From positions 305,816-369,815 of the forward strand of contig NZ_JAABOS010000004.1 of assembly GCF_010078235.1 (NCBI RefSeq): a stretch of 64,000 nt of DNA, read 5' to 3'. A program made the translations under genes and the position numbers. The stretch is from Cognatundibacterium crateris. Its GTDB lineage: Bacteria; Pseudomonadota; Gammaproteobacteria; Burkholderiales; Burkholderiaceae_D. The notes beneath the pieces were generated by a model. That model was not told the DNA's origin and ran no database searches. It was given only the letters and a program-made list of their open reading frames with translations. This document shows, one piece after another, positions 56,349-64,000 of this stretch (positions are counted from its first letter, which is position 1; each line of letters starts with the position of its first letter).

Positions 56349-59135
56349 ATGAACGCCCACCTCCACTTTCCCATCAAAATGAACGACATCAATGACGACA
56401 AAGACCAGAGCCTGCGCGAGGATATTCGCCGGCTGGGCAGACTGTTAGGCGATACGGTAAGAAATCAGCACGGCGACGAGGTGTTTGATCTGATTGAGCA
56501 GGTAAGACAGAATTCGGTACGCTTCCGGCGGGATGCGGATCAGGCTGCCCGTGCCGAACTGGAATCCACACTCGACAGTCTGACCAATGATCAGACTACG
56601 CAGGTAATACGCGCATTCAGTTATTTTTCACATCTGGTGAATCTGGCCGAAGATCAGCATCACATACGCCGCACCCGTGCGCATCAGATCGCTGGTTCGG
56701 CGCCGCGTCAGGGCAGCCTGGCGCACACTATCGCAGCACTGTATGCAACCGGTCAGGGCACGCAGCAATTACAAGATTTTTTCCAGACTGCGCAAGTCGC
56801 GCCGGTACTGACCGCGCATCCTACTGAAGTGCAGCGCAAGAGTATTCTGAATTGCCAGATGGTGATCACACGCTTGTTGGATGAGCGCGATCGTATGCAA
56901 CTGACGCCGGAAGAATCGGCTGCCAATGAAGAAGCCTTGGGCCGCGCTGTGTTGACCCTGTGGCAGACCCGAATGTTGCGTACTTCTAAATTATCGGTGC
57001 TGGATGAAGTCGAAAATGGCCTGAGTTTTTACGATTACACCTTCCTGCGCGAGCTGCCGCAATTGTATGCGGGACTGGAAGATTTATTGGCCGAAAAAGA
57101 TCCTGCGTTCCGCCAGCAGGAATTGCCTAGCTTTATGAAGATGGGCAGCTGGATAGGTGGTGACCGCGATGGCAATCCGTTTGTAACTGCCAGCGTGCTG
57201 GAAAAAACCATGGCGATGCAGGCGACCCGCGCCTTCCGTTTTTATCTGGATGAATTGCATACCCTGGGTTCGCAATTGTCGATGGCGACTTTGCTGGTCA
57301 AAGTATCTGAGCCCTTGCTGGCGCTGGCTCAGGCTTCTCCTGATCATTCGCCACATCGTTCCGACGAACCTTATCGCCTCGCGATCAGTGGTATCTATGC
57401 GCGGGTAGCTGCCACTTATACCGGATTACTGGGCTTGCTGCCGCATATTCCGCCTAGTGGTGAAGCCGCGCCATATGCCAATGCAGAAGAGCTGGCGGCC
57501 GAGCTCGATATCGTGCATCAGTCCTTATTGCAGAATGGTTCCGCTGCGCTGACGCGTGGTCGTCTGCGCCATTTGCGCCGTGCGGTGCGGGTATTTGGTT
57601 TTTATCTGGCACCGCTGGATTTGCGCCAGAATTCAGATGTACATGAGCGTGTGGTGGCAGAGCTGCTGCAGGCGGCTAACCCTGAACTCGATTACCTGAG
57701 TCTGGATGAAGATGCGCGGATTGCTGTGCTGGTGAAAGAAATTAGTTCAGCGCGCCCACTTGCTTCGCCTTATCTGACGTATTCTGAAGAGACGCAATCT
57801 GAACTCGCAATTTATCGCGCAGCCGCAACTGCTCAACAACGGTATGGTAAACAAGCGGTACCAAACTGCATCATCTCTAAAACGGATGGCGTATCCGATA
57901 TGCTGGAGCTGGCTTTGCTACTCAAAGAGGCGGGCTTGCTGCATCCGGCGGAGGGCAGACTGGATGTGAATATTATTCCTTTGTTTGAAACGATAGGCGA
58001 TTTGCAAAACAGTGCGCCAGCAATGGATCGTTTGTTTGGCATCCCCGCATATCGCCGCTTACTCGCGAGCCGTCAGCAGGCACAGGAAGTCATGCTCGGC
58101 TATTCCGACAGTAATAAAGACGGTGGTTTCCTGACTTCGGGCTGGGAATTGTATAAGGCGGAACTGGATCTGATACAGGTGTTTGCGCGCCATCAGCTGC
58201 GCCTGCGTCTGTTCCATGGTCGTGGTGGTTCGGTTGGTCGTGGCGGCGGCCCCAGCTATCAGGCGATATTGGCGCAACCGGCCGGAGCAGTACAGGGCCA
58301 GATACGTCTGACTGAGCAGGGTGAGGTGATTACCGCGAAATATGGCAATCCTGAAGTTGGCCGCCGTAATCTGGAAGTGTTGGCTGCAGCCACCATGGAA
58401 GCCAGTTTGTTGTCTGCCGGTGAGCAGCCACCAAGACCAGAATTTTTGCGGGTGATGGAAGAGTTGTCCGATCACGCCTTCAAGGCTTATCGCCATCTGG
58501 TGTATGAAACTGAGGGATTTGAGCAGTATTTCTGGGAATCGACAGTGATTTCAGAAATCGCTGGTTTGAACATAGGCAGTCGTCCGGCATCGCGTAAAAA
58601 ATCGACTGCGATTGAAGATCTGCGTGCGATTCCCTGGGTGTTCAGCTGGTCGCAATGCCGCCTGATGCTGCCGGGCTGGTTTGGTTTTGGTGCGGCGGTA
58701 CAGGCTTATCTGCAAGCACATCCTGAAAATGGCCTGGAGACTTTGCAGGCGATGTTCCGTGAATGGTCTTTCTTCAGCACGGTATTGTCCAACATGGAAA
58801 TGGTGCTGGCGAAAAGCGATATTGGTATCGCCAGCCGTTATGCACAACTGGTGAAGGACAACAGCCTGCGACAAAGGATATTCCCACGCATCGAAGCTGA
58901 ACATAGCTTAACAATTGCGGTGCTGAAGCAAATCTCGGGGCAGGACGAATTGTTAGCGGCCAATCCTTTGCTGGCGCGCTCCATCCGTAATCGCTTCCCA
59001 TATCTGTCGCCGCTGAATCACGTGCAGGTTGAATTGCTGGAGCGTTTCCGTCAGGGTGACCAGGATGAGCGTGTGCGACGCGGTATCCACCTCTCGATTA
59101 ACGGCATCGCTGCCGGTTTGCGTAATAGTGGCTAA
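56349..59135 (+). CDS. ppc: Phosphoenolpyruvate carboxylase
   Basis: The 928-residue enzyme fixes bicarbonate onto PEP to give oxaloacetate, replenishing the TCA cycle. Catalytic His motif is [13 protein letters not shown], the second signature [17 protein letters not shown] and the third [14 protein letters not shown]; the chain ends in the conserved ...[13 protein letters not shown] 56349 or ATG 56379 may be the start; neither has a clear ribosome-binding site, and a TTG lies at 56343. A strong terminator follows. Confidence 0.96.
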   Translation: MNAHLHFPIKMNDINDDKDQSLREDIRRLGRLLGDTVRNQHGDEVFDLIEQVRQNSVRFRRDADQAARAELESTLDSLTNDQTTQVIRAFSYFSHLVNLAEDQHHIRRTRAHQIAGSAPRQGSLAHTIAALYATGQGTQQLQDFFQTAQVAPVLTAHPTEVQRKSILNCQMVITRLLDERDRMQLTPEESAANEEALGRAVLTLWQTRMLRTSKLSVLDEVENGLSFYDYTFLRELPQLYAGLEDLLAEKDPAFRQQELPSFMKMGSWIGGDRDGNPFVTASVLEKTMAMQATRAFRFYLDELHTLGSQLSMATLLVKVSEPLLALAQASPDHSPHRSDEPYRLAISGIYARVAATYTGLLGLLPHIPPSGEAAPYANAEELAAELDIVHQSLLQNGSAALTRGRLRHLRRAVRVFGFYLAPLDLRQNSDVHERVVAELLQAANPELDYLSLDEDARIAVLVKEISSARPLASPYLTYSEETQSELAIYRAAATAQQRYGKQAVPNCIISKTDGVSDMLELALLLKEAGLLHPAEGRLDVNIIPLFETIGDLQNSAPAMDRLFGIPAYRRLLASRQQAQEVMLGYSDSNKDGGFLTSGWELYKAELDLIQVFARHQLRLRLFHGRGGSVGRGGGPSYQAILAQPAGAVQGQIRLTEQGEVITAKYGNPEVGRRNLEVLAAATMEASLLSAGEQPPRPEFLRVMEELSDHAFKAYRHLVYETEGFEQYFWESTVISEIAGLNIGSRPASRKKSTAIEDLRAIPWVFSWSQCRLMLPGWFGFGAAVQAYLQAHPENGLETLQAMFREWSFFSTVLSNMEMVLAKSDIGIASRYAQLVKDNSLRQRIFPRIEAEHSLTIAVLKQISGQDELLAANPLLARSIRNRFPYLSPLNHVQVELLERFRQGDQDERVRRGIHLSINGIAAGLRNSG

Positions 59136-59187
59136 GCAGCAGGTAAGCGAATAAGCAGATAGCGCGCTGTTCTGGCGGCTGTCAGAC

Positions 59188-59227
59188 AAAAAATCCCGGT
59201 CATCTTCGCGCTGAGCCGGGATTTTTT
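59188..59227. terminator. Bidirectional terminator between ppc and outer-membrane protein gene
   Basis: A 12-bp stem (AAAAAATCCCGG / CCGGGATTTTTT) encloses a 16-nt loop. A runs and T runs on the two sides serve both converging genes. Confidence 0.92.
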
Positions 59228-59255
59228 ATACTGCTTTCAGATTGAAATCAGTGGC

Positions 59256-59822
59256 TCAGAATGCGCTTTGTATGCCTATGCCGAATCCGGTAATTGTCGT
59301 GTTGCGACCATCAACGCGCGCCTGTTTAATATCCAATTCACCACGCAGGTAAGTGAGTGGGGTGATCGCATAGGCCAAACCCGCGCCAACTATGGGCTTC
59401 AGGGACTTATAACGTGATGAACTGGACGTGCTGGTATTTTTTACGTCGCTGATGGTATACGTGAGCCCGGCGCGGCTGAACAGTGCGAATCTGTCATTCA
59501 TTCGCCAGCGGTACATGGCGGTGAGATCAATTGCTTTGGTCGTGACAGTAGCATTCGCATACTGGCCTGCACTGGAAAATGTGCCCTTCAGTTCACCAGA
59601 GGTATGGAGCTGACTCTCTATGCTCCAGTTGCTGTTCAGGTCGGCTCCGGCATACAGCCGTAGATTGGAAGCCGATGTCTGGCAGCTGTTCTTGCAACTC
59701 AGATTAGTCGACATTTTACCTCCTGAGACACCCAGATAAGTTTGGGCTGAAGCGGTAGCGCTAAGCAGGGTCAGGCAAAGTGAAAGCAGGCAGGTGAGGG
59801 CAGATTGTCGGGAGAAGCGCAT
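59256..59822 (-). CDS. Small outer-membrane beta-barrel protein
   Basis: The 188-residue protein has a signal peptide (about 1-26, TASA-QTYL) and a mature part made of alternating amphipathic strands ending in Phe (GFGIGIQSAF), typical of eight-stranded OmpA/OmpX-like barrels. Recognisable strands are FALFSRAGLTYTI, PIVGAGLAYAITPLTYLRGELDI. Two close cysteines (SCKNSCQ) may form a disulfide in an outer loop. The specific role is unknown. Confidence 0.75.
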   Translation of the reverse strand: MRFSRQSALTCLLSLCLTLLSATASAQTYLGVSGGKMSTNLSCKNSCQTSASNLRLYAGADLNSNWSIESQLHTSGELKGTFSSAGQYANATVTTKAIDLTAMYRWRMNDRFALFSRAGLTYTISDVKNTSTSSSSRYKSLKPIVGAGLAYAITPLTYLRGELDIKQARVDGRNTTITGFGIGIQSAF

Positions 59823-60089
59823 TGCAGTTGGGCTAGCGAATAAAACGGAATGAACCGCAGGTCACTGGCACATCGTTATGTGCGAAAACTGAACCATGCG
59901 GACGCAAAAGTACGGGATACTAACAATGGGGGCGTCCGGCTGTCAAAGAGTATGCAGCCTTGCTGTAAATATTTCTTGTGAGAAATTGTAACTGCTGCCG
60001 ATGCGGCAGCGCCTGTAAGCATGGCGCTGCGCGGGGGAGGGTAATTGATGGAGGGGCAGGACTTGCTCGGTCTGATGTTGTGTGAGGCT

Positions 60090-61214
60090 CTAAAACAATA
60101 ATCCGCCACCTTTACGGAATAAAGCCACATCGACATAACTGGACAAATGGAAGCTGTTTTCTGTCGGGGTTAGTATCACGCCACCCAGATCGATCGGCGT
60201 ACGCTGGCTGGCGATAGCCTGAAGGCCGTCACGACCGGGTTTTGACATCTGTATGGCTTTGCTGAGTGTTTTCGCAACCATAAAGCCTTCGAAAGTCAGG
60301 GATGAAATATCTTCATCACGGAATTTCTTCATCATATTGCTATGATCAATTTGAATCACAGATTTTTTTCCTTGCGGATTGGGGACAACCTGCGAAAAAA
60401 CTGTCCATTCCAACGATGTCGGTCCTGCGATTTCAGCCAGCGTATCCAGGTTAATCGTAGACATGCCCGCCACAAAAGTACGCGGCGCATGTTTGCGGAA
60501 TTCTTTGAGAAATAAGCCGGTCGCAACGGTATCAGCAACAGTAATTACGATATTTGGGGTGGCCTTGGCCAGTGCGGTGGCTTCGCGCGTCATATCCGCC
60601 GGCGTATCGGAAATCTTGGCAACGCCGCTGAGTGTCATGTTGCGGCGTTTGACTTCAGACACCACATATTGATACATCTCGTGATTGATGCTGTTGTTTT
60701 GCAGGGCAATGCCAACCTGTTTAATGCCCAGTTTGTCAAAATAGGAAAAAATGTATTGCATCTCTTGTTCAGGCGTCGGGCGCCAGAACAGGACGCGATT
60801 GCCGTAATTTTTCGCTGAGCCGACCAGCGGTGCAAACAAAGTCATATTGCTTTGTGCGAAGCGAGGCGAGTTGACAACTGCATCGGTTACGCCAGCACCG
60901 ACGCCACCCAGTAAATACTCTGCTTTGTCTTTATCCAACAGTTCCGATACTGCTTTCGCAGATTGTTGCGGATTCCCCTGGTCATCCCTGACCAGGTATT
61001 TGACTTTACGTCCATTGATGCCGCCCGAACGGTTAATGCTGTCGAAATAGGTAGTGATGCCGGCTACATAATCCCGACCCAGACTGGAATTGGTGCCAGA
61101 AAGATCGATGGCGTGTCCAACAACGATAGGGTTATCCTGCGCTTGCAGACTGTTGCTGACGAGGGTGGTGCTAAGCAGGGAAAGTGCGAGACATTTTTTT
61201 AGTAAGATTTTCAT
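60090..61214 (-). CDS. Periplasmic binding protein, branched-chain amino-acid type (Peripla_BP_6), orphan
   Basis: The 374-residue protein has a Sec signal (about 1-25, LQA-QDNP) and the LivJ-like fold. Visible segments are IVVGHAIDLSGTNSSLGRDY, INRSGGINGRKVKYLVRDDQGNPQ and the mid-domain YVVSEVKRRNM. Family members deliver hydrophobic amino acids or other ligands to ABC permeases, but no transporter gene is adjacent. It may instead serve a distant transporter or a sensor protein. The roughly 330 bp upstream contain repeat copy 2. Confidence 0.82.
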   Translation of the reverse strand: MKILLKKCLALSLLSTTLVSNSLQAQDNPIVVGHAIDLSGTNSSLGRDYVAGITTYFDSINRSGGINGRKVKYLVRDDQGNPQQSAKAVSELLDKDKAEYLLGGVGAGVTDAVVNSPRFAQSNMTLFAPLVGSAKNYGNRVLFWRPTPEQEMQYIFSYFDKLGIKQVGIALQNNSINHEMYQYVVSEVKRRNMTLSGVAKISDTPADMTREATALAKATPNIVITVADTVATGLFLKEFRKHAPRTFVAGMSTINLDTLAEIAGPTSLEWTVFSQVVPNPQGKKSVIQIDHSNMMKKFRDEDISSLTFEGFMVAKTLSKAIQMSKPGRDGLQAIASQRTPIDLGGVILTPTENSFHLSSYVDVALFRKGGGLLF

Positions 61215-61340
61215 AAGCTCGGGCTAAGTAAATTGGTGCAATGCGGAAAGTTTGCCTGTCAAATATGACGCGCAGGTGACTGTTCGTTGCATGCTTGTTG
61301 CCTGAGTGGTGTTAAATCGATACCGTGCAGATAGATTAGA

Positions 61341-61436
61341 ACTTACGCAAAACCGCCCCAGCTGCGTTATGGCTCCTTGTCGTACTGTGCGTACTGCCTG
61401 CGTCGCCATGCCTTGTTGGGACAATTTTGCGTAAGT
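61341..61436. repeat. Palindromic dispersed repeat, copy 2
   Basis: Same element as 45657-45749: ends ACTTACGCAAAA / TTTTGCGTAAGT, same internal blocks CGTTATGGCTCCTTG and GCGTCGCCATGCCTTG, with a different centre. It occupies the gap (61215-61547) between the orphan binding protein and the YjfB-like gene; nothing else is seen there. Confidence 0.85.
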
Positions 61437-61547
61437 CCTATAGATATTTTTTGATATGTTGCATTGCATCGAAAATTATTTTCGAAAAAGACTTAAGTCG
61501 ACCTGTTTCGTAGCCGTTAAAGAGGTGTACGGATAAGGGGGATTGTC

Positions 61548-61748
61548 ATGGATATCAAAGGAATTGCCAACGTTGCAACAACGTTGGCTGAGGTTGGTAC
61601 TAGTCAGGCTGTCAGTATTGCTGTGCTGAAAAAGGCAAACGATATTCAGGCAGAGAGTGCAACCGCACTGATAGAGGCGATACCGGATAATAAGGCGACT
61701 TCGAATCTGCCATCTCATCTTGGTCGTAACGTGAATACCACAGCCTGA
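61548..61748 (+). CDS. YjfB-like putative motility protein
   Basis: A 66-residue protein with the YjfB family pattern: MDIKGIANVATTLAEV, then QAVSIAVLKKANDIQAESA, and a C-terminal LGRNVNTTA (family consensus L-G-x-N-V-N-T-x-A). The family is labelled motility-related from its occurrence near flagellar genes, but its biochemical role is unknown. GGGG followed by ATTGTC precedes the ATG. It is a stand-alone gene with its own terminator. Confidence 0.8.
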   Translation: MDIKGIANVATTLAEVGTSQAVSIAVLKKANDIQAESATALIEAIPDNKATSNLPSHLGRNVNTTA

Positions 61749-61772
61749 TCTCGGAACGGATCTGATTGGCTC

Positions 61773-61808
61773 AAAACAGCGCACATCTTGTGCGCTGTTT
61801 TTCTTTTA
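61773..61808 (+). terminator. Terminator of the YjfB-like gene
   Basis: A 13-bp stem (AAAACAGCGCACA / TGTGCGCTGTTTT) with a 3-nt loop and a TTCTTTT tail. Confidence 0.92.
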
Positions 61809-61901
61809 TGCCCGTGATTTTGCGCAAGCAAAACCCTCGCGCTTCCTTCATAATTCCGCTTTGTGACCCGGTATGGTCTGTTTATGTATGAGAGGAATGC
61901 T

Positions 61902-62318
61902 ATGGCTGAAGTGCAATGGGGATGGTCGGACAGACTGAGTTTGCCATATCCGGCAATGGATGAAACACACCAGGAGTTTGTCGAGCTGTGCGCGGCGTTA
62001 TCGGAGGATAATCCGGCGACTTTTCTGCAACGTCTGGATGCCTTAATAGAACATTCAGTAGCGCACTTTGAACAGGAAAATACCTGGATGGCCGAGACAG
62101 ATTTCCCACCTAAGGGATGTCACGAGCAGGAACACAATGCCGTGTTAGAGATTATGCGCGAAGTGCGTCTGCGCTGCGAAGCTGGTGATAGCGAGTTGGG
62201 TACCCGACTGGCAGAAGAATTGCCACACTGGTTTGAGCACCATGTGGATACAATGGATAACATGCTGGCCAGGCATATGGCGGCATTGCAAAAAGAAGCA
62301 AGCGCTGTGACAGCCTGA
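61902..62318 (+). CDS. Bacteriohemerythrin
   Basis: The 138-residue four-helix di-iron protein binds O2 or related ligands. The ligand pattern is complete: His in MDETHQEFVEL, His and Glu in HSVAHFEQENTWM, His residues in CHEQEHNAVL and HWFEHHVDTMD. ATG 61902 has AGAGGA 5-6 nt upstream; ATG 61884 and GTG 61863 are in-frame alternatives. Such single-domain proteins may supply oxygen or sense redox state in microaerobic cells. It is cytoplasmic. Confidence 0.88.
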   Translation: MAEVQWGWSDRLSLPYPAMDETHQEFVELCAALSEDNPATFLQRLDALIEHSVAHFEQENTWMAETDFPPKGCHEQEHNAVLEIMREVRLRCEAGDSELGTRLAEELPHWFEHHVDTMDNMLARHMAALQKEASAVTA

Positions 62319-62362
62319 AATTCACTGGCTGTTGGCACTGTATGCACAACAGCCAGCATCAT

Positions 62363-62404
62363 CTGTTCATATCAAACTGTGCAGATAAGGTCTGATATGA
62401 ACAG
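62363..62404. other. Hairpin between convergent hemerythrin and S4 genes
   Basis: CTGTTCATATCA pairs with TGATATGAACAG (12 bp). Part of each arm also belongs to a second possible pairing (ATCAAACTGT with ACAGTTTGAT), so two mutually exclusive folds exist. No T run; possibly a weak bidirectional terminator. Confidence 0.45.
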
Positions 62405-62427
62405 TTTGATTTCATTATGCTCTGGTC

Positions 62428-62646
62428 TCAGGCATGTACAGTGATCACAATGTCACCTAACTGTACGCGCTGACCTGCGCGGATTTTTGCCGTTTTCCTC
62501 AATTCCTGTTGTCCATCTACGCGCACATCGCCGCTGGCAACGATCATTTTCCCGGCACCACCGCTGTCACACAATCCAGCTACTTTGAGTAACTGGTTTA
62601 ATTCTATAAATTCCCCCTCCAGGGCGAAGCTGATCTGCTGACTCAT
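62428..62646 (-). CDS. S4-domain RNA-binding protein (YbcJ-like)
   Basis: The 72-residue protein consists of a single S4-like RNA-binding domain: IELNQLLKVAGLCDSGGAGKMI, then VRVDGQQELRKTAKIRAGQRV. This matches YbcJ-type ribosome-associated proteins in length and pattern. ATG 62646 is preferred over an in-frame TTG at 62658. It is likely involved in RNA or ribosome binding; no partner gene. Confidence 0.85.
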   Translation of the reverse strand: MSQQISFALEGEFIELNQLLKVAGLCDSGGAGKMIVASGDVRVDGQQELRKTAKIRAGQRVQLGDIVITVHA

Positions 62647-62904
62647 ATCTATACTCAATTAATTCAGAAAGTGCGCAAGGATACACCAAAATTCAGGCGG
62701 GACTGTTCAAACTTTTCCTATTCTGACAGGTGCAGACTGATGCAAGAGATACAGGATTTAGCGGTAGGATCTGACTTGCAAACATGTACATTCATAGTAG
62801 GATGTTTTCTAAGCATAGAAAATTTTTTTTCTTTGTGTGTAAGTAATCCGGCGAGCCAGGCGACTAAGGCTTGCAGGTTCCCTTTTTTAATTTAGGAGAT
62901 AGAG

Positions 62905-63171
62905 ATGAGTAACAAAGCTTTGATCGCAATAGCATTGGCTGGTTTGGTCACTTCGGCTGTTGCAGTGGCCGCGGATGATGCGAAAGCACCGGCAAAAACT
63001 GAAAAATGTTATGGCGTTGCAAAAGCCGGTCAGAATGACTGCGCGACTAAAACCGGTAGCCATTCCTGCGCAGGACAGGCAAAAAAAGATAATGATCCTA
63101 ATGAATGGAAAAAAGTACCTGCCGGTTCTTGCGAAAAAATGGGCGGTAAAACTGAAGCGCCAAAAAGCTGA
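62905..63171 (+). CDS. DUF2282 bufferin-type precursor peptide (BufA1-like)
   Basis: The 88-residue protein has a signal peptide (about 1-22, AVA-ADDA) and four cysteines at 35, 46, 55 and 76 in the DUF2282 pattern [19 protein letters not shown] and [11 protein letters not shown]. Members of this family are substrates of DUF692 enzymes and are converted to copper-binding RiPPs called bufferins. The Cys residues are the modification sites in characterised examples. It has a strong AGGAGATAG ribosome-binding site, and the DUF692 gene follows 55 bp downstream. A possible promoter (TTGCAA 62776, TAGGAT 62798) is weak. Confidence 0.88.
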   Translation: MSNKALIAIALAGLVTSAVAVAADDAKAPAKTEKCYGVAKAGQNDCATKTGSHSCAGQAKKDNDPNEWKKVPAGSCEKMGGKTEAPKS

Positions 63172-63226
63172 CCCGTCAGACATCACACACTGATTTTTCA
63201 TTTGTCCGTTTTTTAAGCAAGCTCAC

Positions 63227-64000
63227 ATGCAATCATCATCCGCAACTGCTATCGAAGGTTTTGGTGTAGGTCTCAGAACTTGTCACTACCGGGATTTTTT
63301 AAACGCTCCACAGGCGGTAGATTGGTTAGAGGTCCATACTGAAAACTATATGGGAGACGGCGGATATGATTTGCATGTGTTAGAAGTGCTACGCAAGGAT
63401 TACCCCATCAGTCTGCACGGTGTAGGCATGGGGTTAGGCTCGGCATCTGCCACCGGTGCAGGGCAGGAACAGCATCTGCAAGGTCTGAAACGATTGATAG
63501 ACAGAGTAGAGCCTGGCCTGGTGTCCGAGCACTTGTGCTGGAATGCTGTGCACAATCACTTTCTGAATGACTTACTCCCTTTACCCTTAAGCAGTGTCGC
63601 CTTGCAATTAATGTGCGAGCGCGTAGATCGCATGCAGGATGTGCTGCAGCGCCGGGTGCTGATTGAAAATGTGTCCACCTATGTGCGTTTTGCTGCTGAT
63701 CAGATGAGTGAAGCTGCATTTCTCGCAGAGCTGGTTCACAAAACAGGCTGTGGTGTTTTGTTGGATATAAATAACTTATATGTCAATCAGGTCAATCATG
63801 GTGAGAGTGCCATTGAAGCGTTACGGATTTACGCAGACTTGCCTGCTAGTACAGTAGGGGAGATACATCTGGCCGGACATTTGGATGCCGGAACTTGCCT
63901 GATTGATCATCATGGCAGCTGTGTTCATGATCAGGTCTGGAATCTGTATCAATTAGCCTGTCAGCAATTGTCTTACCAGGTTCCTGTTCTTATTGAATGG
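63227..64000 (+). CDS. DUF692 family multinuclear iron enzyme (MNIO, BufB-like), truncated by window end
   Basis: The frame is open from ATG 63227 to the last base (258 codons visible; a full protein is near 280). The TIM-barrel metal ligands of the family are visible: HTENYM near 38-43, [39 protein letters not shown] and LIDHHG. MNIO enzymes oxidise Cys in peptide substrates, usually with a DUF2063 partner whose gene should follow just beyond the window. Together with the DUF2282 gene upstream, this fits a bufferin cluster for copper binding in the periplasm. Confidence 0.92.
   Translation, partial: MQSSSATAIEGFGVGLRTCHYRDFLNAPQAVDWLEVHTENYMGDGGYDLHVLEVLRKDYPISLHGVGMGLGSASATGAGQEQHLQGLKRLIDRVEPGLVSEHLCWNAVHNHFLNDLLPLPLSSVALQLMCERVDRMQDVLQRRVLIENVSTYVRFAADQMSEAAFLAELVHKTGCGVLLDINNLYVNQVNHGESAIEALRIYADLPASTVGEIHLAGHLDAGTCLIDHHGSCVHDQVWNLYQLACQQLSYQVPVLIEW

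Overview
The window looks like chromosomal DNA of a betaproteobacterium of the order Burkholderiales. The Oxalobacteraceae, and Undibacterium in particular, are a reasonable guess from protein style and gene order, but no rRNA is present to settle it. Coding density is high. Most genes are housekeeping or metabolic, with one AT-richer accessory patch near 15.5-18.1 kb.

Layout. 0-15 kb: a drug/metabolite transporter tail, tRNA hydroxylase TrhP, a secreted PKD/M30 metalloprotease lipoprotein, small membrane proteins, a large SNF2 helicase, a four-gene polar amino-acid ABC transporter, DusA, a periplasmic copper chaperone and an LTXXQ protein. 15.2-20.1 kb: tRNA-His, an unknown secreted protein, an AT-rich KAP-family P-loop NTPase, a promoter-to-terminator unit with a 30-codon ORF and a perfect 16-bp inverted repeat, an antitoxin-like remnant, a subclass B2 metallo-beta-lactamase and an NsrR regulator. 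20.2-26.8 kb: a minus-strand, Fur-controlled siderophore operon (one IucA/IucC-type synthetase, MFS exporter, TonB receptor, PepSY membrane protein). 27-29.2 kb: glyA and nrdR, with a ZTP riboswitch in the glyA leader. 29.6-38.2 kb: ydfG, then ybgC-tolQ-tolR running directly into tamA-tamB. 38.5-47.9 kb: Aer-like chemoreceptor, DsbA-family thioredoxin, GGDEF/EAL protein, sterol-desaturase family enzyme, ilvD, ribA, YciI and HDOD proteins.

48.1-59.1 kb is a central-carbon block. zwf-pgl-hexR on the minus strand diverge from edd-eda-pgi on the plus strand, giving a complete Entner-Doudoroff route from glucose-6-phosphate to pyruvate plus glyceraldehyde-3-phosphate, with ppc downstream for anaplerosis. 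A strong HexR-type operator and a weaker second copy flank a promoter in the intergenic region, so the cluster encodes both the pathway and its likely sugar-phosphate-responsive regulator.

59.2-64 kb: an outer-membrane barrel protein, an orphan substrate-binding protein, a YjfB-like protein, a bacteriohemerythrin, an S4 RNA-binding protein and, at the right edge, a DUF2282 precursor followed by a DUF692 (MNIO) enzyme cut by the window end. That pair is the signature of bufferin-type metal-binding RiPPs. Two copies of a roughly 95-bp palindromic repeat lie at 45.7 and 61.4 kb.

The most notable items are the B2 metallo-beta-lactamase, the unexplained inverted-repeat/small-ORF unit beside the KAP NTPase, the bufferin-type locus, the minimal siderophore operon and the glyA ZTP riboswitch. 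All names come from reading the sequence; no database search was run.
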